In this document: one piece after another, positions 8,000 to 16,499 of the stretch
Layout: every line of letters starts with the position of its first letter
Numbering within the stretch: the first letter of the stretch is position 1
Assembly: GCF_001719615.1 (NCBI RefSeq)
Contig: NZ_MDVX01000001.1
Coordinates: 1-64,000, forward strand
Reading direction: 5' to 3'
Source of the DNA: Neptunicoccus sediminis
GTDB taxonomy: Bacteria; Pseudomonadota; Alphaproteobacteria; Rhodobacterales; Rhodobacteraceae
Length of the DNA: 64,000 nt
The notes under the pieces: generated by a model
Databases searched by the model: none
What the model saw: the letters and a program-made list of their open reading frames with translations, nothing else
What the model was told of the DNA's origin: nothing
Position numbers and translations under genes: made by a program

Positions 8000-9082
8000 T
8001 TATTGTCCGGTCTTGATTGTGGTCCATGCACGGGTCAGGGACCGGTCATAACGGGGGGTATGGGGCCGCAGGGAGAACAGGTTGGCCTGAACCTCCTTGG
8101 ACGGATAGATACCCGGATCGTTGCGCACCTCGTCATCCACGAACTCTGTCGCAGCCGTATTCGGGTTGGCATAATAGACGTAGTTGGTCACAGCCGCCGC
8201 GATTTCGGGCTTGAGGATGTAGTCGATGAACTTCAGCGCGTTTTCCGCGTTTGGCGCATCGTCAGGGATGGCCAGCATGTCAAACCCGACCTGTCCGCCT
8301 TCTTTGGGAATGGCATAGGCCACTTCGACACCCTGATTGGCCTCGGCTGCACGATCACGGGCCTGCAGGACATCACCGGAATAGCCGACAGAGACGCAAA
8401 TATCGCCATTGGCCAGATCGTTGATGTACTGGGAGGAATGGAAGTAACGGATATGCGGGCGCACAGACAGCAGCAGATCGGTGGCTTTCTCAAGGTCGGC
8501 CTTGTCTTCGGAGTTCGGGTCCAATCCGAGATAGTTCAGCGCAGGCGCCATGATTTCTGACGGGCTGTCCAGCACTGCAATCCCGCAATCCGCCAGTTTC
8601 GCGGCGGTTTCAGGATCGAAAACCATGTCCCAGCTGCCGATCTTCTCTGCGTCGATCCGTTCTTCCACGGCTTTAACGTTATAGCCCAATCCGGTGGTGA
8701 ACATCATATAGGGAACGCCGTGGGTGTTGTCGGGATCGTTCACCGCCAGAATCTTGAGGATCTGCGGGTCGAGGTTGCCATAGTTCGACAGGGCGTCCTT
8801 GTCGATCTTTGCGAACACACCGGCCTGTGCCTGACGTGCCATGAACTCGATAGAGGGAACCACAACGTCATACCCGCTGGAGCCGGTCAGCATCTTGGCT
8901 TCCAGAACCTCGTTGCTGTCAAACACATCGTAATTCACCTTGATGCCGGTCTCGGCCTCAAAATTCGCGATGGTGTCTTCGGCAATGTAATCCGACCAGT
9001 TGTAGACGTTCAATTCGCCCTCTGCCAGCGCACCACCCGCGCCCAGCGCAACTGCGGCACATGTCATCATTATTTTCTTCAT
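8000..9082 (-). CDS. potF: Putrescine-binding periplasmic protein PotF
   Basis: This 360-residue binding protein begins with a signal peptide (lysines, hydrophobic core, cut after GGALA near residue 20) followed by GELNVYNWSDYI, the typical mature N-terminus of PotD/PotF proteins. The start at 9082 is set by GGGAGA six bases upstream; the open frame extends further but without a ribosome site. It delivers putrescine to PotGHI. It starts 34 bp after puuB, so it belongs to the same operon as the catabolic enzymes. Confidence 0.9.
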   Translation of the reverse strand: MKKIMMTCAAVALGAGGALAEGELNVYNWSDYIAEDTIANFEAETGIKVNYDVFDSNEVLEAKMLTGSSGYDVVVPSIEFMARQAQAGVFAKIDKDALSNYGNLDPQILKILAVNDPDNTHGVPYMMFTTGLGYNVKAVEERIDAEKIGSWDMVFDPETAAKLADCGIAVLDSPSEIMAPALNYLGLDPNSEDKADLEKATDLLLSVRPHIRYFHSSQYINDLANGDICVSVGYSGDVLQARDRAAEANQGVEVAYAIPKEGGQVGFDMLAIPDDAPNAENALKFIDYILKPEIAAAVTNYVYYANPNTAATEFVDDEVRNDPGIYPSKEVQANLFSLRPHTPRYDRSLTRAWTTIKTGQ

Positions 9083-9116
9083 CTTTTTCTCCCTGAAATT
9101 TGTGAAGTGAGTGTAT

Positions 9117-10427
9117 TCAAACCCCGAGCCGGTCACGCAGCCCGTACCACCAAGACCCCATGACAGAGTAAGGCACACGGAACAGACGACCGCCCGGAAA
9201 TGGATACCAAGGCACGTTTTCGAACACGTCAAAGCGGGACACGTCCCCGTCGATCGCTTCGGACAGAATGCGCCCGAACGTGTGCGAACCGGTGACGCCA
9301 TGACCGGAATAGCCATGGGCGAAATAGGTGTTTTTACCGATGCGGCCCATCTGGGGCACCCGGCTGAAGGACAGGGCGAAATTGCCGCTCCACGCGTAAT
9401 CCACCTTTACCTTCTTCAGTTGCGGGAACACTTTTTCCATGTTGCCCCGCAGCTTTGCTTCGATGTCGAGCGGATCGGCGCCACCGTAAACCGTGCCACC
9501 GCCAAACAGCATGCGCTTGTCGCCGGACAGACGGTAATAATCCAGAATGTAGCGAATATCTTCAACGCAGGCGTCTTGGGGCAGCAGCGAATGGGCCAGT
9601 TCTTCGCCCAGTGGCTCGGTTGCCATGACCTGCGTGGACACCGGCATAACGCGGGATGTCAGTGTCGGCACCACATGCCCCAGATAGGCATTGCCGCAAA
9701 GCACCAGCGTCTTGCAGGTCAGCGACCCTTGCGTGGTGGTCACAACAGGACGCGCCGCCTCTGTATCCACCGCCGTCACCATAGACATCTCGTAGATTTT
9801 ACCGCCCAGCATCTCAAACGCCGCCGCTTCCCCAAGCGCGAGGTTCAGCGGGTGCATATGGCCACCGGAATGGTCAATCAGCCCGCCCTCATAAAGATCG
9901 GAATTGATGTGTTCGCGCAATTGCGCCTTGTCCAGCATCTCTTGGTTGTTGATGCCGTAGCTTTCCCAAAGGGTCTTGCGCTCTTCCAGCTCTTTCATAT
10001 GGGCTTTTGTCAGACCTGTGAAAATGTTCTTGTCTTTCAGATCGCACTGTATGTTGTAGGTCTTGATCCGCTCGCGGATGATCTCGCCGCCTTCCTGAAC
10101 CAGACCGGCCACAAAGGTAGCCGTGTCCTGACCGTAGCGTTTCTTGATTGTCTGAAGGCTGGCATTCAAACCGTTCACGATCTGCCCGCCATTGCGCCCC
10201 GAAGCGCCCCAGCCAACACGCGCACCTTCTACGATGGCCACGTTATACCCTTTTTCAGCCAGATGCAGCGCGGTGGACAGGCCGGAATACCCTGCCCCCA
10301 CAACACAGACATCCACCTCATGCGCCCCCACCAGCGGCGGGCGCTCCGGTGCGGGATTGGCCGACGCTGCATAATAGCTGTCGGTGTGGCGTCCGTCGCC
10401 GGCGTAATGTTTCTGATTGGTCCCCAT
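9117..10427 (-). CDS. puuB: Gamma-glutamylputrescine oxidase
   Basis: This 436-residue FAD-dependent amine oxidase of the DAO family has the dinucleotide fold VDVCVVGAGYSGLSTA at about residues 38-53 and WGASGRNGGQ at about 74-83. The family oxidises gamma-glutamylputrescine to gamma-glutamyl-aminobutyraldehyde, with peroxide or reduced carrier as by-product. The ATG at 10427 overlaps the puuA stop by one base (TGATG), preferred over a GTG one codon upstream. Close relatives act on other N-substituted amines, but direct coupling to puuA makes PuuB the best call. Confidence 0.85.
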   Translation of the reverse strand: MGTNQKHYAGDGRHTDSYYAASANPAPERPPLVGAHEVDVCVVGAGYSGLSTALHLAEKGYNVAIVEGARVGWGASGRNGGQIVNGLNASLQTIKKRYGQDTATFVAGLVQEGGEIIRERIKTYNIQCDLKDKNIFTGLTKAHMKELEERKTLWESYGINNQEMLDKAQLREHINSDLYEGGLIDHSGGHMHPLNLALGEAAAFEMLGGKIYEMSMVTAVDTEAARPVVTTTQGSLTCKTLVLCGNAYLGHVVPTLTSRVMPVSTQVMATEPLGEELAHSLLPQDACVEDIRYILDYYRLSGDKRMLFGGGTVYGGADPLDIEAKLRGNMEKVFPQLKKVKVDYAWSGNFALSFSRVPQMGRIGKNTYFAHGYSGHGVTGSHTFGRILSEAIDGDVSRFDVFENVPWYPFPGGRLFRVPYSVMGSWWYGLRDRLGV

Positions 10428-11776
10428 CACACGATCTCCAGATAGGAATGATATTCAAAGTCGGTTACATGCCGCGCAAAACGTTGCAGCTCTTGCGCCT
10501 TGCATTCGACCAACAGCGTCTGAAGCTGGGCCGAGAAGATGTCGGGCACATGGGGACCTTCGGCAAAAGCCTCAATTGCGCTGGCCCAGTCGAGCGGCAG
10601 ATGCGTCAGCTTTTGACGATACGCATCCCCCGTGATCGGCGCAGCAGGCTGCATGTCCCGCTCGATCCCAAGCAACGCTCCCCCGAGAATGCTGGTCAGC
10701 ACCAGATAGGGATTGGCATCGGCTCCGGCCACGCGATGTTCGATCCGCCGCGCCTTGTGACTGCCACCGGGAATGCGGATCGCCGCGGTACGGTTTTCAT
10801 AGCCCCAAGCCACCCCTGTCGGCGCATGGGCGCCGGGCATCAGACGGCGGTAGGAATTTTCATGGGGCGCAAAGGTCAGACTGTTCTGCTGCATGGTCGC
10901 CAGCAAACCCGCAACCGCGCTCAGCATGGTTTGCGACCCTTCTTCGCCGCCGTTGTCAAAAACATTGTTACCGTTTTCATCCAGCAGGGAAAAATGCACA
11001 TGAAAGCCGCTGCCTGCGCGGGCCCCGTAGGGTTTCGCCATGAAAGTCGCCGCAAACCCGTGTTTGCGGGCCACGCCGCGCACCAGCCGTTTGAAAAGCA
11101 CCGCATCATCCGCAGCTTTCAACGGGTCATTCACATGCAGAAGGTTGATTTCAAACTGCCCTGCCCCGTTTTCGGAGATTGCAGCATCCGCTGGAATGCC
11201 CTGATCGGCGCAGGCCGCATAAACATCATTCAGAAACGCATCGAAATGCTGCAATTCGTCCAGCGACAGAACCCCGTCGGAATCTAGCCGCTTGCCCGTC
11301 ACCGGAGAGTGCGGCGCACGGGGTTGATCGCCGGAGGGATCGCAGAGGTAAAATTCCAGCTCAGTTGCAACCACAGGGGTCAGGCCACGGGCCGCATAGC
11401 GTTCGACCACAGCGTTCAAGGCACGGCGCGGGTCGGATAGAAACGGCGTGCCATCCTCCTTGCGCATCCACAGCATCGCCATCGCAGCAGGGCGGTCCGT
11501 CCATGTGATCGGCAGCAGGTCACGTCCGGTGTGTTCACATATCCCGTCCGAATCACCCGTTTCGAACACAAGCGCACTGTCCTCGATGTCTTCCCCCCAA
11601 ATATCCACGCTCACCACGGACAGGGGCATCCGGATACCGCCTTCGATAACCTTTTCGGCCTGATCCACAGGAACCCGCTTCCCGCGCAGAGTTCCGTTCA
11701 GATCACAAACACAGGCGAAGACCGACTCAATGTCGGGGTGGCTTTTCAACCAATTTTTAACGTCTTGAACAGGCAT
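10427..11776 (-). CDS. puuA: Gamma-glutamylputrescine synthetase
   Basis: This 449-residue member of the glutamine synthetase superfamily ligates glutamate to putrescine with ATP. It has an N-terminal beta-grasp domain (about 1-100) and the catalytic core with ELEFYL (about 176-181), HVHFSL, and ENRTAAIRIPG in the nucleotide site. AAAGGAGAG lies directly before ATG 11776, which sets the start; an extension to 11818 would run through the operator. It is the first gene of an eight-gene minus-strand operon and faces a GntR regulator. Confidence 0.87.
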   Translation of the reverse strand: MPVQDVKNWLKSHPDIESVFACVCDLNGTLRGKRVPVDQAEKVIEGGIRMPLSVVSVDIWGEDIEDSALVFETGDSDGICEHTGRDLLPITWTDRPAAMAMLWMRKEDGTPFLSDPRRALNAVVERYAARGLTPVVATELEFYLCDPSGDQPRAPHSPVTGKRLDSDGVLSLDELQHFDAFLNDVYAACADQGIPADAAISENGAGQFEINLLHVNDPLKAADDAVLFKRLVRGVARKHGFAATFMAKPYGARAGSGFHVHFSLLDENGNNVFDNGGEEGSQTMLSAVAGLLATMQQNSLTFAPHENSYRRLMPGAHAPTGVAWGYENRTAAIRIPGGSHKARRIEHRVAGADANPYLVLTSILGGALLGIERDMQPAAPITGDAYRQKLTHLPLDWASAIEAFAEGPHVPDIFSAQLQTLLVECKAQELQRFARHVTDFEYHSYLEIV

Positions 11777-11785
11777 AAACTCTCC

Positions 11786-11833
11786 TTTGTGATACCGATT
11801 TAACATATGTGATACCATTTGTGAACTTGGTAT
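11786..11833. promoter_or_regulatory. Operator in front of puuA: GATACC-N12-GGTAT plus a direct repeat
   Basis: TGTGATACC occurs twice, at 11788-11796 and 11808-11816, exactly 20 bp apart. The second copy forms an inverted repeat with GGTAT at 11829-11833 across a 12-base spacer. The same arrangement with the same spacing recurs before puuC (12683-12705). An inverted TTTGTGAT half-site lies at 11845-11853. The adjacent GntR/FCD protein is the obvious candidate to bind. Confidence 0.7.
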
Positions 11834-11924
11834 TTTCTTTTTTACATCACAAAGAGAGTTTCATACTGTAAGACAAGACAACGCCACACAGCGTGGCCGC
11901 CCTGAACACGCCGGATATATCACT

Positions 11925-12605
11925 GTGAACATTCCAGAACTTCCCGTTGATCATGACATTACAGATCAGGAATCCGTTTATGCCCGCCTGCGCCATGCGA
12001 TCATGGTGGGCACCATTGAACCGGGAACAAACCTGACCATGCGCGGTCTTGCGGAGGCAATGGGGCTCAGCCCCACCCCCGTGCGAGAAGCGGTCCGGCG
12101 GTTAAGCTCTGAAAACGCGATCGAAATCCTTCCCAACCGGCGCATGGCTATTCCCGAAATGACACTCGGGCGGTTTGAAGAACTGGTCGCACTGCGCGTC
12201 ACTCTGGAAGTTCACGCCGCTGAACGATCCCTCCCATACATATCTGATTACGTTATAGAAAAACTAAAGGAAATTGATGAAGCAATGGACGAGGCACTGC
12301 GGGAAGAGAACCTCGACAAGCTGACAATTCTCAACCAGCGGTTCCACCGGATGCTCTATTCCGTCAATCCCAATCAGGTCTGCGTGCCCGCCATCGAAAG
12401 CGTCTGGCTTCAGCTTGGACCGTTCCAGAGACAAGTGGTCAAACGGGTCAAGGAATTCTATAAAATCGACCGTCACAAAGAGATCCTGACCGCCCTGCGC
12501 GCCCGTGATGTCGCCGCCCTTATGAATGCCACCGAAAGCGATATTCGTGAGGGAAGCAGCCGCAGCGGACGGCTTGTTCTGACCGAAAACCTGACCACGC
12601 GCTAA
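11925..12605 (+). CDS. GntR-family (FCD) regulator of the polyamine genes
   Basis: This 226-residue regulator has an N-terminal winged helix (about 15-78, with LSPTPVREAVRRL in the recognition region) and an all-helical FCD effector domain (about 90-215). It starts with GTG. It is divergent from puuA and lies upstream of puuC; both promoters carry GATACC-N12-GGTAT. It thus sits in the role that PuuR plays in enterobacteria, although PuuR is of a different family. The effector, perhaps a gamma-glutamylated intermediate, GABA or putrescine, cannot be read from the sequence. Confidence 0.85.
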   Translation: MNIPELPVDHDITDQESVYARLRHAIMVGTIEPGTNLTMRGLAEAMGLSPTPVREAVRRLSSENAIEILPNRRMAIPEMTLGRFEELVALRVTLEVHAAERSLPYISDYVIEKLKEIDEAMDEALREENLDKLTILNQRFHRMLYSVNPNQVCVPAIESVWLQLGPFQRQVVKRVKEFYKIDRHKEILTALRARDVAALMNATESDIREGSSRSGRLVLTENLTTR

Positions 12606-12677
12606 CCCTCGACACGCAATGATTGTCACCCGCCCAGACAGTGCGCTGCTGGAAGACATCTTGTTCTGCGCGATGAT

Positions 12678-12705
12678 TTTGTGATACCTTTACAGTTAAT
12701 GGTAT
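12678..12705. promoter_or_regulatory. Operator in front of puuC: GATACC-N12-GGTAT
   Basis: TTTGTGATACC (12678-12688) is followed after 12 bases by GGTAT (12701-12705). Motif and spacing match the site before puuA. It ends 18 bp before the chosen puuC start at 12724, so bound regulator would block initiation. Confidence 0.7.
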
Positions 12706-12723
12706 ATCAAAATGGTGAGACTC

Positions 12724-14241
12724 ATGACCGAACTTTCAAAAGCCGACTGGCACGCCAAAGCGGAACAGATTCGCAACGCAGCACAGGCGGGCGCGAAAAT
12801 GATAATTAACGGCCGGAAAGTTGACGCAGCATCGGGCCGAACCTTTACCTCTATCAGTCCGATAGACGGACGGCCGCTCGCGCAAGTGGCCTGCGGGGCA
12901 GAGGAAGACGTGAACCGTGCCGTTCAGGTCGCCCGCGCTGCATTCGAAGACGGACGCTGGGCCAGCCGCCCCCCCGCCGAACGCAAACTGGTTCTGCGCA
13001 GGTTCGCAGACCTTATTCGCGCACATCGGGAAGAACTGGCCCTGCTCGAAACGCTCGACATGGGCAAACCCATTGCGGACAGCACCTCAATTGATGTGCG
13101 GGCGGTGTCGAATTGTTTTGACTGGTACGGCGAGGCCATCGACAAAATCTATGACGAAATCGCCCCGACTGCGGCCTCTGCGGTTGCGATGGTCACGAAA
13201 GAACCGCTGGGCGTGGTGGCAGCGGTTGTGCCGTGGAATTTCCCGATGCTGATGGCCGCTTGGAAGGTCGCACCCGCGCTTGCCACTGGCAATTCGGTCA
13301 TTCTGAAACCCGCCGAACAATCGCCCCTGAGCGCGATCCGCCTGGCCGAACTTGCACTGGAAGCCGGCATCCCCGAAGGGGTGTTCAATGTCGTCACCGG
13401 GGACGGTCCCGAAGTCGGACGCGCGCTTGGACTGCATATGGATGTGGACGGGCTGTTTTTCACCGGCTCCACACAGGTTGGTAAGTATTTTATGGAGTAT
13501 TCCGCACAATCCAACCTGAAACGGCTCGGGCTGGAGCTGGGCGGCAAAAGCCCCAACATCATCCTGTCGAGCTATCGCGACACAAAACATGCTGCCAGCA
13601 CCTCGGCCCATTCTGCCTTTTTCAACCAAGGGGAAATGTGCACCTGCCCCAGCCGCCTGATCGTTGAACGCTCTATTCAGGATGAAGTGGTTGAGACACT
13701 GCTGACCATCAGCCGATCCTACGCCCCGGGCGATCCGCTGGACCCCGAAACCAGCATGGGCGCCTTGGTAAACGAATCCCATGCCAACCGTGTCCTCGCC
13801 TTTACAGACCACGCAAGAACCGACGGCGCAGATGTGATTACGGGCGGCAAACGGGCGCGCACCGAAAGCGGCGGAAGCTATGTGGAGCCAACCATTTTCA
13901 ACAATGCCACAAATGACATGCGTATTGCGCAGGAAGAGATTTTCGGCCCCATGTTAACCGTCATTCCGGTGGACAGCGTGGAAGAGGCCATCAAAACCGC
14001 AAACGACAGTTGTTATGGTCTGGCTTCGGCGGTCTGGACGGATGATCTTGCCACGGCGCATCGAGTCTCCAAAAGCATTCGCGCCGGTCTGGTTTATGTG
14101 AACTGCTATGATTGCGACGACATGACAACACCCTTCGGCGGCTTTAAAGAATCCGGCATCGGGCGGGACAAGTCATTGCATGCACTCGATAAATATGTGG
14201 AGCTCAAGACCACCTGGATGAACATTGAGGGTCGGCCTTAA
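12724..14241 (+). CDS. puuC: Gamma-glutamyl-aminobutyraldehyde dehydrogenase (PuuC-like)
   Basis: This aldehyde dehydrogenase of about 505 residues has VPWNFPML in the cofactor region, FTGSTQVG, the catalytic glutamate in LELGGKSPN and the catalytic cysteine in QGEMCTC. It is the expected next enzyme after PuuB, oxidising the aldehyde to gamma-glutamyl-GABA; free aminobutyraldehyde is possible too. I prefer ATG 12724, with GGTGAG ahead of it, over ATG 12712, which lies closer to the operator. It is on the opposite strand from puuAB but shares their operator. Confidence 0.82.
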   Translation: MTELSKADWHAKAEQIRNAAQAGAKMIINGRKVDAASGRTFTSISPIDGRPLAQVACGAEEDVNRAVQVARAAFEDGRWASRPPAERKLVLRRFADLIRAHREELALLETLDMGKPIADSTSIDVRAVSNCFDWYGEAIDKIYDEIAPTAASAVAMVTKEPLGVVAAVVPWNFPMLMAAWKVAPALATGNSVILKPAEQSPLSAIRLAELALEAGIPEGVFNVVTGDGPEVGRALGLHMDVDGLFFTGSTQVGKYFMEYSAQSNLKRLGLELGGKSPNIILSSYRDTKHAASTSAHSAFFNQGEMCTCPSRLIVERSIQDEVVETLLTISRSYAPGDPLDPETSMGALVNESHANRVLAFTDHARTDGADVITGGKRARTESGGSYVEPTIFNNATNDMRIAQEEIFGPMLTVIPVDSVEEAIKTANDSCYGLASAVWTDDLATAHRVSKSIRAGLVYVNCYDCDDMTTPFGGFKESGIGRDKSLHALDKYVELKTTWMNIEGRP

Positions 14242-14254
14242 CCAGTTAAGGCCG
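14233..14254. terminator. Perfect palindrome holding both stop codons of two convergent genes
   Basis: Ten-base arms CGGCCTTAAC and GTTAAGGCCG flank CA in the middle. The puuC stop (14239-14241) and the LysR stop (14240-14238) both lie in the left arm, so the genes overlap by 4 bp tail to tail. The hairpin can end or protect transcripts from either side. There is no T-run. Confidence 0.6.
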
Positions 14255-15137
14255 CGTGATGTAGCCAATCGGCAAACCCTTGCATTGTCGCACTTGGCTG
14301 GCGTCCGGCGGGGCGGATCAGCGCATAAGGCGTTGTTCCCTCCAGCCCCTGCGGGTGAATTTGGCGCAAACTGCCGGATGCCAGCGCGGACTGCACAAAA
14401 ATATCCGGTAGCAAAGCCACGCCCAACCCCGCTTCGGCAGCGGAAATCACCATATCAAAATGCTGCACCCGCGGCCCTTTCAGGCTGTCGGGGGGCGGAG
14501 TGCCCAGACGGGAAAACCAATCATTCCAAAGCTCTGGCCGTGTCGCCAACTGGATTAACGGATAGCCCGCCAGCTGGTCCGGCGACACGTCCGCCGCCTT
14601 TCCGACCAGCTTGGGCGCCGCCACGGTGATCAGGGTTTCATCCAGCAAATGCACCACATCGGTCCCTTTTCGCGCCATCACCGCCCTTTGCAGCGCCGCA
14701 TCGAAAGGGCTTTCGTCAAAATCTACCGGATGTAATGCCGAGGTAAGGTCGATCGAGACCTCGGGATGGGTCTCCAGAAACTCTGGCAAGCGCGGGATTA
14801 ACCACGTTGAGGCCAGCGTGGGCAGCACCGCCAGACGCAACACATCGCCGCCCTTGCCAAACGCCATTGTCATCCGCGCGGATCTGTCCAACGCGGCGAG
14901 AATTTCGCGCGATTCATGCACCATCGCCCGTCCCGCATCCGACAGATGTAACCGTTTGCGCACCCGGTGGAACAGCTGCACACCAAGCCGGTCCTCAAGG
15001 GAGCGGATCGCGCGGCTGACTGCACTTTGCGTCAGGTTTAACGCAGCTGCCGCACGGGACACGGAGCCGAGATCGCCGCAAAACACCAGCGCACGCAGCT
15101 CCGGTATGCTGGGGGTGTAATTCGGGCGTAGCACCAT
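14238..15137 (-). CDS. LysR-family regulator, probably of glutaryl-CoA dehydrogenase
   Basis: This regulator of about 299 residues has a LysR winged helix near its start (SVSRAAAALNLTQSAVSRAIRSLE, of which the recognition helix is LTQSAVSRAIRSL) and a periplasmic-binding-like effector domain from about residue 95. It is divergent from the acyl-CoA dehydrogenase at 15230, the usual arrangement for a LysR protein and its target. The start is uncertain: ATG 15137 gives the normal short lead before the helix, while ATG 15155 and 15212 are possible. It could also act elsewhere. Confidence 0.8.
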   Translation of the reverse strand: MVLRPNYTPSIPELRALVFCGDLGSVSRAAAALNLTQSAVSRAIRSLEDRLGVQLFHRVRKRLHLSDAGRAMVHESREILAALDRSARMTMAFGKGGDVLRLAVLPTLASTWLIPRLPEFLETHPEVSIDLTSALHPVDFDESPFDAALQRAVMARKGTDVVHLLDETLITVAAPKLVGKAADVSPDQLAGYPLIQLATRPELWNDWFSRLGTPPPDSLKGPRVQHFDMVISAAEAGLGVALLPDIFVQSALASGSLRQIHPQGLEGTTPYALIRPAGRQPSATMQGFADWLHHAALTG

Positions 15138-15229
15138 AATATTACCAAAACTCATCAACTGTGGAATTTCTATCGTTATCAAGCTTACGGTCAATTTGCT
15201 AGTCAGAGGCAAAGAAAAGGAAACATCTT

Positions 15230-16438
15230 ATGACTCTGAAAGCCAAAGACGCCCCCGATTTGAACCGTTTTAACTGGGAAGACCCCTTCGCGCTGGAAAC
15301 CCAGCTTAACGAAGAGGAACGCATGTTGCGCGACGCGGCCAAAGCCTATGCGCAGGACAAATTGCAACCCCGCGTGATCGAGGCGTATCGCGAAGAGAAA
15401 ACCGACCCCGAAATCTTTCGCGAAATGGGCGAAATGGGCCTGTTGGGTGTGACCATACCGGAAGAATACGGCGGGCTGGGCGCGTCTTATGTGGCCTATG
15501 GTCTGGTGGCACGGGAAGTGGAGCGGGTGGATTCCGGCTATCGTTCGATGATGTCGGTGCAAAGCTCTCTCGTGATGTATCCGATTTATGCTTACGGCTC
15601 TGAAGAACAGCGCAAAAAGTACCTGCCAAAACTCGCCAGCGGAGAGTGGATCGGATGTTTCGGCCTGACCGAACCCGATGTTGGCAGTGACCCGTCGGGT
15701 ATGAAAACTGTGGCGAAGAAAACTGCCGATGGCTACCGTATCTCCGGTGCCAAAATGTGGATTTCAAACAGCCCGATTGCGGATGTATTTGTGGTCTGGG
15801 CCAAATCCGAAGCCCACGACGGCAAGATTCGCGGCTTTGTTCTGGAAAAAGGCATGAAGGGTCTGTCTGCTCCGAAGATTGCGGGCAAACTTTCCCTGCG
15901 GGCCAGCATCACCGGCGAAATTGTGATGGATGGCGTTGAAGTTTCAGAAGATGCGTTGCTGCCGAATGTGGAAGGTTTGAAAGGCCCGTTCGGCTGTTTG
16001 AACCGCGCCCGTTATGGCATTAGCTGGGGCGTGCTTGGCGCAGCGGAATTCTGCATGGAAGCCGCCCGCCAGTATGGTCTGGACCGCCAGCAGTTTGGCA
16101 AACCTCTCGCGCAGACACAGCTGCATCAGTTGAAACTGGCCAATATGTTGACAGACATCAGCCTTGGCCTGCAAGCCAGCCTGCGTGTAGGCCGATTACT
16201 GGACGCAGCAGAGGCCGCGCCCGAGATGATCTCGGTTATCAAACGCAACAACTGTGGTAAGGCGCTGGAAATCGCACGGATCGCACGGGATATGCATGGC
16301 GGCAACGGCATTTCGGAAGAGTTCCAGATCATGCGCCACATGGTGAACCTTGAGACTGTGAACACCTATGAAGGCACCCATGACGTGCACGCCCTGATCC
16401 TTGGACGGGCTATCACCGGCCTGCAAGCCTTTTACTAA
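15230..16438 (+). CDS. gcdH: Glutaryl-CoA dehydrogenase
   Basis: This 402-residue flavin acyl-CoA dehydrogenase oxidises and decarboxylates glutaryl-CoA to crotonyl-CoA, passing electrons to ETF. It has the acyl-CoA dehydrogenase segments [13 protein letters not shown] (about 144-156) and [10 protein letters not shown], and the catalytic glutamate lies in [16 protein letters not shown] near the C-terminus, the form typical of GCDH. The chain is strongly like the family along its whole length. It ends in a terminator. Glutaryl-CoA can come from lysine, cadaverine or 5-aminovalerate, which fits the polyamine island next door. Confidence 0.92.
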   Translation: MTLKAKDAPDLNRFNWEDPFALETQLNEEERMLRDAAKAYAQDKLQPRVIEAYREEKTDPEIFREMGEMGLLGVTIPEEYGGLGASYVAYGLVAREVERVDSGYRSMMSVQSSLVMYPIYAYGSEEQRKKYLPKLASGEWIGCFGLTEPDVGSDPSGMKTVAKKTADGYRISGAKMWISNSPIADVFVVWAKSEAHDGKIRGFVLEKGMKGLSAPKIAGKLSLRASITGEIVMDGVEVSEDALLPNVEGLKGPFGCLNRARYGISWGVLGAAEFCMEAARQYGLDRQQFGKPLAQTQLHQLKLANMLTDISLGLQASLRVGRLLDAAEAAPEMISVIKRNNCGKALEIARIARDMHGGNGISEEFQIMRHMVNLETVNTYEGTHDVHALILGRAITGLQAFY

Positions 16439-16450
16439 TCCTTAAAATGC

Positions 16451-16486
16451 GCGCCCCTGAAACGGGGGCGCCCTTTGCCTTTTTTG
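16451..16486 (+). terminator. Rho-independent terminator of gcdH
   Basis: GCGCCCC (16451-16457), a 6-base loop and GGGGCGC (16465-16471) are followed by a T-rich tract ending TTTTTT at 16480-16485. Confidence 0.8.
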
Positions 16487-16499
16487 AATGGAATGTTTC

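Noticed and set aside
9111-10445. A 444-codon open frame opposite puuB
   Set aside because: Composition is His/Gln/Arg-rich without motifs, and the opposite strand encodes an intact FAD enzyme.
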